From JBNJEA01 sp051745395 (GTDB taxonomy: Bacteria; Desulfobacterota; Desulfobacteria; Desulfobacterales; Desulfosalsimonadaceae), in contig JBNJEA010000009.1 in the NCBI GenBank assembly GCA_051745395.1, positions 1 to 41,163 on the forward strand: DNA of 41,163 bases. Direction: 5' to 3'. The position numbers and the translations under genes were made by a program. How positions within the stretch are numbered: position 1 is the first letter of the stretch; each line of letters opens with the position of its first letter. This document shows positions 33,701 to 39,984 of this stretch, piece after piece. The notes below the pieces were generated by a model. The model saw only the letters and a program-made list of their open reading frames with translations. It had not been told where the DNA came from and searched no databases.

Positions 33701-33740
33701 CCAGAACGCACAGGGGAATGATAAAATGCTTTTTATTCAT
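30711..33740 (-). CDS. Large lipoprotein with IPT/TIG-like domains
   Basis: This 1009-residue protein carries a lipoprotein signal with lipobox L-A-A-C (C20), then a Gly/Ser-rich spacer (21-33). A helical stretch follows (about 110-215), then a long central part (about 250-500) of no recognised family containing W-S-T-G-F-W and F-V-L-G-C-R. Ig-like/TIG repeats (about 500-760) come next, then a chitobiase-type beta domain (about 770-860), and a C-terminal beta-rich region with few cysteines. It should sit in the outer membrane or face the periplasm; binding to a polymer or surface is plausible but unproved. AAGGAG lies 6 bases before the ATG at 33740, which fixes the start. Confidence 0.8.
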   Translation of the reverse strand: MNKKHFIIPLCVLVLFLAACGGGSGGGSGGGNGDDFSEVVVGGAVVLPASSPVEMDAVEVEVLDETASADKEGGFSAVAPEEKIVDATVMLPQRDGDSLPTVYLFSTLLPGETEITIDAEETAVGLLVNAIAHEYLTQAGDPQAVKRVIRQNGDAFIQRFVRQIEQNPYLLRVENLDDVYDQAYMDAASACKTALQEMMPEKTASLQRRSGGGSLSGPTQQPSFSYSDSWRAASNAVSTGSRHSLLGASDALVVKPSNAIDDFVIHADTGNLDTINIGGKMTGSIQIENDSMLFAHYKVTDMISDKLLKDVPEGVLATAFHPDLLGPQGGWSTGFWASTGLYKAGFQSVIVDIYTPGLRDSTWSEYVDGPSFVLGCRTMYSNIFIPVIGMLLPAEGTRIENLFQFMSERGLFEIPMDKWAAGDWGGGAWDFVKKLTEKKLMIDIVTKYLEGVVTDHEVIIKHASKMLVKISAGAKHFEAAGLAVDMGKLAGDIADTRMKIEFHVIFPVSITNLEPATLTKVSDEDDNPVYTLAGTGLDSFAFGGYDYEPVIYLESEDLEGEDIVHNIDAADITVNDDGTALEFQVPFEWAQVGSNVGAAIYVNLIHHFVDYSGIDEVVRVELPEKAAEENFKIDLVSDLAITRLSEDKVSENDDLVLYGKGFAAFSTDNRVFFVDRRDNQIEAEVEVGDETYLKVMVPEGLATGRMRVYVELRDNSRSNEKTLAMRPKMVTADPESGTDFEDDLDVWLFQEQNHDIYYAVDDGDVRPYSGAITLNDGSHIYAFARATIDGVNYDSVTGDFFYYKCAADEELIDGECVGATQSNVWVLQEAAPYKTSCDANHVNWDFVTDFSDGSWQLFCQDKGGGGSVRAGYGSYTVPPSMLAPGKTPLFEVSATLTAEAATTNHFPVTFVDTDMWVVGFREYPLDDDNRLDFTKSWTRLTSGGTGQENHVEVRSDVGGDTNTSTGTVALPQEGWVGWAEYLVINVSGGDASPIGGCEMGHNYIYRWTE

Positions 33741-34027
33741 TACGAGCTCCTTGTTCGAACAATAAAATGACAGCGTCCACCGGCCGGACAGTCCCGCCTT
33801 GATCACGGATCGGGATCAAAAACCGGATACTGCCCACTTTTTTCGAAAAAAACCAAATATTCAGACTATCGGACTGACTACCGGAATCGACGGGAAAAAA
33901 CATCCCCCAAATGGGTGAAACGGATAAAATTGAGGTTGAAAAACAAAAAAAAAGCGGATGGATTGTCAAGCGGGTATGCAAAGACGTGGTAGAGCTGACC
34001 TGGAACGACTTTCACCTCACGCACCGC

Positions 34028-34654
34028 CTACGGCTTGGCTGCGGCGAGCTTTACGGCCAGGCCGAAAAAAACGGTGCCCGCCACCTTGTTCAGGGCCTTC
34101 TGGGCATAGGCGGATCGATTGAGCCATTGCCCGAGCAGGCCCGCCAGCAGCGCAATGCTGCCGAAAACCACGATGGTGGCCAGGATAAACAGGCCGCCGA
34201 GCAGCAGAATCTGCAGCCATATGGGCCCGCGCGAGGCATCGGCGAACTGGGGAAGAAACGCCAGGAAAAAAACGGAGACCTTGGGATTGGTGATGTTCAT
34301 GATAATGCCGCGGCCGTAGAGTTTCCAGGGATGGATCGGCCCGTCGGGTTTGTTTTCTATGCTTTCGGCGGAGGCATGGAAGGCCAGCCAGGCCAGATAG
34401 AGGAGATAGGCCGCGCCGATAAATTTGAGAAGGGTAAACGCCAGTGCTGAGGTCTGGAAAATAGCGGCCACGCCGAAGGCCACGGCGGTAGTGTGCCCCA
34501 CGAGACCGGTGCACAGGCCGAGCATCACGGTAATGCCGGCCCACCTGCCGCGCAATGCGGACTGCGTCAACACGAATATGTTGTCTGGCCCCGGCGCAAG
34601 GGCGAGCACAACAGAGGCAAAGACAAAGGCAATCAGCGTCTCAACGGAAAACAT
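34028..34654 (-). CDS. LysE/RhtB family exporter
   Basis: The 208-residue protein has six predicted membrane helices. The family signature A-P-G-P-D-N-I-F-V (about 20-28) and the second motif N-P-K-V-S-V-F-F-L-A-F-L-P-Q-F (about 121-135) are both present. These transporters expel amino acids or derivatives such as lysine, homoserine, threonine or leucine from the cytoplasm; the substrate cannot be read from sequence. AAAGAG lies 6 bases before the ATG. Just upstream, on the same strand, lies a remnant of an unrelated radical SAM gene. Confidence 0.92.
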   Translation of the reverse strand: MFSVETLIAFVFASVVLALAPGPDNIFVLTQSALRGRWAGITVMLGLCTGLVGHTTAVAFGVAAIFQTSALAFTLLKFIGAAYLLYLAWLAFHASAESIENKPDGPIHPWKLYGRGIIMNITNPKVSVFFLAFLPQFADASRGPIWLQILLLGGLFILATIVVFGSIALLAGLLGQWLNRSAYAQKALNKVAGTVFFGLAVKLAAAKP

Positions 34655-34757
34655 GGCGACTCTTTATGCCCCGGACCCGGCCCGGATAACACAATTCCAG
34701 AGGCGGAGAAGGCGCTTCGGGCAAAGGGTACGGCGGTGCAATCAGTGCAATTTTCAT
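34641..34757 (-). pseudogene. Remnant of a B12-binding radical SAM gene (5' fragment)
   Basis: From 34757 the frame reads M-K-I-A-L-I-A-P-P-Y-P-L-P-E-A-P-S-P-P-L, which is the usual N-terminus of B12-binding-domain radical SAM proteins. Similarity stops after about 24 residues, where the frame runs into unrelated sequence and ends just inside the LysE-family gene. Only the 5' end survives, so a deletion joined it to the exporter gene. Confidence 0.6.
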
Positions 34758-34878
34758 GAAAAAAGAGCCTTGATCGAAAAGTGGAAAATGACATACAGTC
34801 GCGATGGTACATGTTTTTATATCATATTTCTGTATGGATGCCACCGGGCCATCCATTACCAGTTTTCGCGAAAACAGG

Positions 34879-36045
34879 TCAAAACACGTAATTGACCGCA
34901 AAAAAGCCTTTCAGCAGGTGATCTTTGCTGACAATCGGGCTGTCGGTGATTTCGCTTCCCAGAAATTCGACCCCGGTGCTCAGAACCATCCACCAATCGG
35001 TTAGCACTTCCATAAACACCCCTGTACCGACTTTCATGGTGAAGGCATCGTCGGGCGTGTAGGCTGGCCGGCGTGCGGTGGCCTTGTCATCCGGTACGCC
35101 GAACTCGTGCCGGACAAAATCGGGGCTCAGCCAGTTGACCCCTGCTGAGGTTGAAAATCGAAAATCGCGCCATTGGAACGATTTGCTTATTTCGAGCCGG
35201 GCGGTTTTTCCCCCGATGCGATCGAGCACATCGTGTTCATAGCGGGTGGAAAACTCGATCCCGGCGCCCAATTCGTAATTCGCCGCCAGTCCCGCCATAA
35301 ACGTATCCTTTCGATCTCCCAGTCCATCGAGAAAGGGGCTGTTGTCTTCTTCATAGGCTTTGAGCCGGTACCGGACGATCGCGGCAAACCGGAGATCTCC
35401 GCTGCCGAGCAGTCCGACCTGGAGTTGGGGGCCGAGGAACTTGTATCGTTTTCCATTGTAGGAAATGGCCGGGATCGGCTGATAGACCCCCTGCTTGGAA
35501 TCCTTGTAGGGGCTGGTCTGGCCGAGCACCCCGATGCCGACCCCGATCCGCCCCCTTTCTCCAAGCGGCCGATACAGTTCCAGGTGCATTTGTCTGACCG
35601 CATCGGCTGCAAGGTAAAAACGCGCCTGGCGGAAACTCGGTGGGCCCTTTGGCTGGTATCGGTTGGAAAACGCGATCGGTTCGGTCGGTATGCCGGCGAA
35701 ATTCTCGTCCAGACGGCCGTTTGCATTTTCATCATGGTATATGACAAGAGCGTAAGTGCCGGGTTCAAGATCCCGGATGACATAGCGGTTATTTTTTTGG
35801 GGGAGGAGTTTGACCCGTTTTGCCGCTTCTCCAAGATTGCCGAACGCGTTGGCCGAATCATAGAAGCGAAAAACAAGCACGCCACTCGACGGGGGATTGT
35901 CAAGCGAGACGAGCATTTCGGCTGCATCGACAATTGATGACGAGGCGATGCTCAAAAAAAAGAATAAAAAAAATAAAGGAAAAAATGCCGGCAGAGGTGA
36001 AATGCGCCGTTTTTTTTTCGTATGAGGAGTGCCGGAATCGAACAT
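34879..36045 (-). CDS. DUF2141 - MipA/OmpV fusion outer-membrane protein
   Basis: The protein has 388 residues. A signal peptide (about 12-42) is followed by a DUF2141 domain (about 43-150), whose core is A-L-V-I-Y-H-D-E-N-A-N-G-R-L-D and F-S-N-R-Y-Q-P-K-G-P-P-S-F. A MipA/OmpV-like beta barrel (about 160-388) ends in V-N-Y-V-F, with the aromatic C-terminus needed for BAM insertion. OmpV/MipA proteins are outer-membrane scaffolds or pores; DUF2141 is usually a separate periplasmic protein. The start at MFDS lacks a strong ribosome site but lies downstream of a good promoter; the TTG at 36147 falls in the -35 box and is excluded. Confidence 0.82.
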   Translation of the reverse strand: MFDSGTPHTKKKRRISPLPAFFPLFFLFFFLSIASSSIVDAAEMLVSLDNPPSSGVLVFRFYDSANAFGNLGEAAKRVKLLPQKNNRYVIRDLEPGTYALVIYHDENANGRLDENFAGIPTEPIAFSNRYQPKGPPSFRQARFYLAADAVRQMHLELYRPLGERGRIGVGIGVLGQTSPYKDSKQGVYQPIPAISYNGKRYKFLGPQLQVGLLGSGDLRFAAIVRYRLKAYEEDNSPFLDGLGDRKDTFMAGLAANYELGAGIEFSTRYEHDVLDRIGGKTARLEISKSFQWRDFRFSTSAGVNWLSPDFVRHEFGVPDDKATARRPAYTPDDAFTMKVGTGVFMEVLTDWWMVLSTGVEFLGSEITDSPIVSKDHLLKGFFAVNYVF

Positions 36046-36118
36046 GCTGTAAAATTTCGGAAGATGTTTCGTTTTTTGTAAGGAGCGCCGTGCAATGTTA
36101 ATTATTGTGAATTCAATA

Positions 36119-36147
36119 ACAATAAAACCGGCGTTTTTCGCGGTCAA
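36119..36147 (-). promoter_or_regulatory. Sigma-70 promoter of the DUF2141-OmpV gene
   Basis: TTGACC (36147-36142), 17 bases, TATTGT (36124-36119). The expected start near 36111 leaves a leader of about 66 bases. Confidence 0.6.
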
Positions 36148-36193
36148 ATCTTTTCTTTAGGACCCGAGCCCCGGACCACCACGGATCATTTGC

Positions 36194-36240
36194 TGAGGGG
36201 GTGAGGTCGGTGAGGGGGTGTGAGGTTGTGAGGGGGTCGG
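36194..36240. repeat. GAGG-rich low-complexity repeat
   Basis: Irregular GTGAGGGGG / GTGAGGT units in tandem, of the same flavour as the heptad repeats at 51-140 and 21367-21423. It lies outside genes, between the OmpV-like gene and the MazEF module. Confidence 0.6.
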
Positions 36241-36622
36241 GCCGCGATAACATCCTGGATTTCTGAGCATTCAACGCCAGAAAAAGACATTTTCAGCGGC
36301 TATTTCGTTGTTTTTATCGTTAGAATGCTCAATATAAGGCGTTTGTACTTCCCGGAGTTGATAGAAGCCTCCATCTGCACGAGGCTTATACGCGGAAATC
36401 AGATTAACGAATTACGTTTGACAGGTCATCACCCGAATGGGCGAATTTGAAAGGGCAAGGGCCGTTCGGAGCGAAATAATTACAAGGTGGGGCAGGCCAC
36501 GATAAGGGGGCACGTGATGGGGGTCGCCCATTAAAGGGCGACCCTGGTTGATTGTCCGATGCGGACACCGCTTTTCTCATGAAAAAGGACCTGCTCGGCA
36601 CCTATGCCCTTCTGCTTTGGTC
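36241..36622. other. Intergenic region upstream of MazEF with two inverted repeats
   Basis: No gene is supported. TGAGCATTC-AACG (36264-36276) is inverted at 36318-36331 with one extra base, and GGGTCGCCC (36521-36529) is inverted at 36536-36544 around a 6-base loop. AAGCCTC/GAGGCTT also forms a small hairpin near 36366-36388. These may be relics of a lost mobile element. Confidence 0.45.
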
Positions 36623-36651
36623 TTGACTTTCTCCATGACCGTAATTACAAT
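36623..36651 (+). promoter_or_regulatory. Sigma-70 promoter of mazEF, with operator-like palindromes
   Basis: TTGACT (36623-36628), 17 bases, TACAAT (36646-36651). The palindrome GTAATTAC (36641-36648) overlaps the -10, and ATGT...ACAT (36650-36666) follows; both are plausible sites for autorepression by the antitoxin. Confidence 0.65.
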
Positions 36652-36679
36652 GTTTATACTTTACATGGAGGTATGGTTC

Positions 36680-36934
36680 ATGCGCTCGCGTATTATTAAA
36701 ATCGGCAACTCCCAGGGCTTGCGCCTGCCAAAGCCCATCCTCGAGCAGGCCGGGATCGAGGAAGACGTGGACATTGAAATCGATGCCGGCCAAATCATTA
36801 TCCGGCCCGTAAAAGAGACACGGAAAGGCTGGGATGAAGCGTTTCAGGCCATGAGAGACCAAGGCGACGACGCGCTTGTGGTTGGAGACGGCGGCATTTC
36901 ACATTCCTGGGACGACGAAGAATGGCAGTGGTAA
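36680..36934 (+). CDS. mazE: MazE-type antitoxin (AbrB-like fold)
   Basis: This 84-residue protein has an N-terminal swapped-hairpin DNA-binding domain: I-I-K-I-G-N-S-Q-G-L-R-L-P-K is the classical MazE/AbrB signature. The acidic C-terminal tail (D-D-E-E-W-Q-W) is the kind that blocks the toxin. GGAGG lies 8 bases before the ATG at 36680; the frame is open upstream but crosses the promoter. The stop overlaps the start of the toxin gene by 13 bases, so the pair is translated together. It should repress its own promoter with MazF as co-repressor, as known for the family. Confidence 0.92.
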   Translation: MRSRIIKIGNSQGLRLPKPILEQAGIEEDVDIEIDAGQIIIRPVKETRKGWDEAFQAMRDQGDDALVVGDGGISHSWDDEEWQW

Positions 36935-37248
36935 ACCGTTTTGATGTTTTTCTCGTAAATCTTGACCCTACCGTCGGGTCGGAAATTCAAAAAACCAGTC
37001 CCTGCTTGGTTGTCTCCCCCGATGAAATGAACCGGAATATCCGCACGGCCATCATCGCTCCGATGACCACGGCGGTCAGGCATTACCCCACCCGGGTATC
37101 CTGTGTATTCGGCAAAAAGCAGGCACAGATCGTGCTGGATCAAATCCGGACCACAGATCAGTCCAGACTAATCAAGAAGCTCGGCACCATTGACCCGGAA
37201 GCGCAATTAAATACAATTTCCGTTCTTCAAAAGATGTTTGCTTTTTAG
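36922..37248 (+). CDS. mazF: MazF/PemK-type endoribonuclease toxin
   Basis: This 108-residue protein has the PemK/MazF fold. N-R-F-D-V-F-L-V-N-L-D-P-T-V-G-S-E-I opens the barrel, K-T-S-P-C-L-V-V-S is the second conserved strand (the Arg of R-P-C-V-V is Thr-Ser here), and I-A-P-M-T-T carries the catalytic Thr region. MazF toxins cut mRNA at short motifs when the antitoxin is degraded. The length is normal and no damage is visible, so the pair is probably functional. It converges on the frameshifted GMC gene with a 22-base gap. Confidence 0.92.
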   Translation: MAVVNRFDVFLVNLDPTVGSEIQKTSPCLVVSPDEMNRNIRTAIIAPMTTAVRHYPTRVSCVFGKKQAQIVLDQIRTTDQSRLIKKLGTIDPEAQLNTISVLQKMFAF

Positions 37249-37270
37249 AAACCCGTTTTGGGGTCTAAAA

Positions 37271-38877
37271 TCAGTTGGCCGCCCCCGCCCCTACCCGGCC
37301 CGCATCTTTTTCCTTTGCCGGTATTTTGCCCATGGCCCGCTCCGCGAGCGCCGTGATGGTAAGGGAGGGATTGACGCCGATGTTGGCCGATATCATGGAT
37401 CCGTCGCACACGTACATGTTTTCGTAGCCGAACACGCGGTTGGCCTTGTCGATAACGCCTTCGGCGCTGTCTGCGCCCATGACGGCACCCCCCAGAATAT
37501 GGGCGGTGGTGGGCATCCCCAGCAGGGTTTCGGTCAGCATCACCATCTGTTTGCCGTCGACAATCTTCGCATAGCGGTCCGCCAGCTCGCGCGACTCCGG
37601 AATGAACGCGGACGGGCGTTCGCCCTGCGTCAGCGTTGACTTCGGTCCGAACCATCCAAGCCGGAAGCGCAGCGTGCTGTCGGTGCTCTGCATAAACAGC
37701 AGGATCTGGGTTCGCCTGGACCAGTCATCCACGGCGTACACCCGGAGATTGCGGACCGGATGGCGGACCAGGTCGATGATCATGTCGCGGATGCGCTTAA
37801 AAATGGTGCCGCCATGTACCATCGGCGACATGAGCAGCCGCCAGAACCCGCTTCCCGCCGGATACCGCACGGGTTCCAGGTGACTGTGTTCATCGGTGTG
37901 GAGAATGGAACTGATGGCCACGCCCTCGGAGAAGACCTTGTTTTTGTCGAAGCTGGTCACGGCAATCAGGCTTTCCGAATTGGTGCGAACATCGCAGCCG
38001 ACTTTTTCGGACATGTTCGGCAGGGATGCGTCTTTGAGTTTTAAAAGCAACGGGGTGGTGCCTAAAACGCCGCCGGCAAAGACCACGCCCCGGCTGGTAA
38101 ACGCGCCTTTCTTCTTAAACAGCCTGGTGGACGATTTCCATCTCACCCGGTAGCCTTCCTTACCATCGGCCCCGTCTATCGGGGCGACGTCGTAGACCTC
38201 GGACTCGGCCTGGATGACGGCACCGTTTTTTTGGGCGAGATACAGGCAGTTTTTATCCAATGTGTTCTTGGCATTATACCGGCAGCCGATCATGCAACCG
38301 CCGCAGAAGATACAGCCGGTCCGCTCGGGCCCCTCGCCGTTGAAATACGGGTCCGGGGCGGTGACATCAGGCGCGCCGAAGTACACGCCGACCCGCGTGG
38401 GGTGGAAGCTGTCGGCCTTGCCGATCTGCGCGGCGAGCTCCTGTAGCGCCAGGTCTCCGGTTTCCAGCCGGGGACACTCGGCCGCTCCCCCCGCATCTTC
38501 AGCGCAAGGTCGAAGTAATCCTTGAGTTCCGTTTCCCAGTCCGCCAGGTGGGCCCAGGAAGGCGCTTTGAAAAAGCCCGCTTTCGGAATCGGCATCGTGT
38601 TGGCATATACCAGCGAACCGCCGCCGACACCGACGCCGGACAGGATGGTGACATGGCGCAAAAACGTCATTTGAAAAGCGCCGAAGAATCGGAAAAACGG
38701 CATCCATAGCCATTTTTTCAAATTCCAGTTGGTTTTCGGAAAATCCCTGGCCGAAAACCATTTGCCCTTTTCGAGCACCAGAACGCGATAGCCTTTTTCC
38801 GACAGCCGCAGGGCCGCGACCGCGCCCCCGAAACCACTGCCGATGATGATATAATCGTAGTCGAGTGCTTTTTTCAT
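37271..38877 (-). pseudogene. GMC oxidoreductase, frameshifted
   Basis: Two frames together make one GMC-family flavoprotein of about 535 residues. The first (38877 to about 38487) has the FAD motif Y-I-I-I-G-S-G-F-G-G and S-G-V-G-V-G-G-G-S-L-V-Y-A-N. The second (from about 38487 to 37271) continues E-C-P-R-L-E-T-G and has the cysteine cluster C-I-F-C-G-G-C-M-I-G-C and the C-terminal V-N-P-S-L-T-I-T-A-L-A-E-R. The break lies at a run of six C on the plus strand (38487-38492); one more base restores the frame. It resembles cholesterol-oxidase-like members. A real mutation, phase variation or an assembly error would each explain the break. Confidence 0.85.
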
Positions 38878-39138
38878 TGCCTTATCGTTTCCACTCCGGC
38901 CGGATTCGTTTAAACGCCCTGTATAGATAATAATATGTCATCCGGAAAACTCCAGCGGGCCGGCAAGCGAAATATTGGTCCAAAAACGACAAGAGTCGAC
39001 CATCGACAAAAGAACAGCACTGTTGGAATTAACGCAGAGCTTATAGCATGGCCCGGATTGGGGGCCTTCGCAGGTTTCCCTGATGACCCGAAAATATTTC
39101 AGGAATATCGAAGCTCAAAACCGGGCATCATGCCGCAA

Positions 39139-39540
39139 CTATTTACCGAACGAATTTAATGATATTGCCACTGAAGAAAACTCACGCAGCAGTTGCTTAT
39201 CAACCGTCACTAAAGGGATTTTCAGGTCATTTGCCGTAGCGATGAATTCACAATCATAGGCAGAACAATTGCTTGTTGAGGTAAGCCTTAAAACTTCATA
39301 TGATGGAACTTCATACTCTCGTCCCTTCAGTAATTTCAGGGCACTGTTCATTATCTGCTGCGCCTGCTCCAACTGCAAGATGTTTTTCCGCATATAAAGA
39401 GTAAGAACATTGCGGAATTCGCTACGCCATAAAATCGGTGCCGCCCACTCATTGTCCTTTTGCAGGGCTCGTTCCGCTAAAACCGACTGCTCGCTCGAGA
39501 AAAGGAGATAGCCAATAACATTTGTATCAACTACGATCAC
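39139..39540 (-). CDS. vapC: VapC-type PIN-domain toxin
   Basis: This 133-residue PIN-domain ribonuclease has the four metal-binding acids in order: D5 (V-V-D-T-N), E41 (W-R-S-E-F), D96 (S-A-Y-D-C-E-F) and D114 (L-V-T-V-D). The fold and length are normal for VapC, which cleaves tRNA or rRNA when free of antitoxin. Its ATG overlaps the antitoxin stop by 4 bases (ATGA), so the two are translationally coupled. No damage is visible. Confidence 0.92.
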   Translation of the reverse strand: MIVVDTNVIGYLLFSSEQSVLAERALQKDNEWAAPILWRSEFRNVLTLYMRKNILQLEQAQQIMNSALKLLKGREYEVPSYEVLRLTSTSNCSAYDCEFIATANDLKIPLVTVDKQLLREFSSVAISLNSFGK

Positions 39541-39779
39541 AGCCGACCTTCTGATTTTGCCTGGTTAAATTCTTCATCACTGATCGGATATCCGGCTGTT
39601 AATCGGCGGAGCTGGCGAACATTGTCCAGTACATCGTCAAGATTGATTCGGCGGCTTATAACAGTATTTTCAATGCACATGATAATCTCGCTATTTATGG
39701 AACGCCGATTTGTCTCTGCGGCCGCCTTAAGCCGCTCGTAAAGCTCATCGGGTATATTCTTTACCGTAACAGTTGCCAT
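39537..39779 (-). CDS. FitA/VapB-like ribbon-helix-helix antitoxin
   Basis: This 80-residue protein has an N-terminal ribbon-helix-helix domain (V-T-V-K-N-I-P-D-E-L-Y-E-R-L-K-A-A-A, then R-S-I-N-S-E-I) typical of FitA-type antitoxins. The C-terminal tail (about 45-80) should wrap the toxin. GGAGGT lies 7 bases before the ATG at 39779. It overlaps vapC by 4 bases. Autorepression of the promoter at 39813-39841 is expected from the family. Confidence 0.9.
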   Translation of the reverse strand: MATVTVKNIPDELYERLKAAAETNRRSINSEIIMCIENTVISRRINLDDVLDNVRQLRRLTAGYPISDEEFNQAKSEGRL

Positions 39780-39812
39780 AGTAACACCTCCAAACGATTT
39801 CAATGTGAAACC

Positions 39813-39841
39813 ATTATGGAACCAAGAAGAAACTTTGTCAA
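39813..39841 (-). promoter_or_regulatory. Sigma-70 promoter of the VapBC module
   Basis: TTGACA (39841-39836), exactly 17 bases, CATAAT (39818-39813). The expected start near 39806 leaves a short leader carrying the ribosome site. Confidence 0.75.
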
Positions 39842-39984
39842 ATACAAAACCTTCTTTTTGTTGTAATTTTCAAATCCGCATTATGTACCGTTTCGCCATC
39901 GTCAAGCAAGATAACCCGCAAATATTTTCCAACTTCTGGTTGTCCCCCGAATTTCCAGATTATTGAAAAAGATATCCGTCCGTA

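Noticed and set aside
36264..36331. Integron attC-like site
   Set aside because: One arm fits RYYYAAC, but the partner arm has an extra base and no integrase or cassette structure is present.
36548..36679. Upstream extension of the MazE reading frame
   Set aside because: It crosses the mazEF promoter, and the antitoxin signature starts right after the ATG at 36680, which has a ribosome site.
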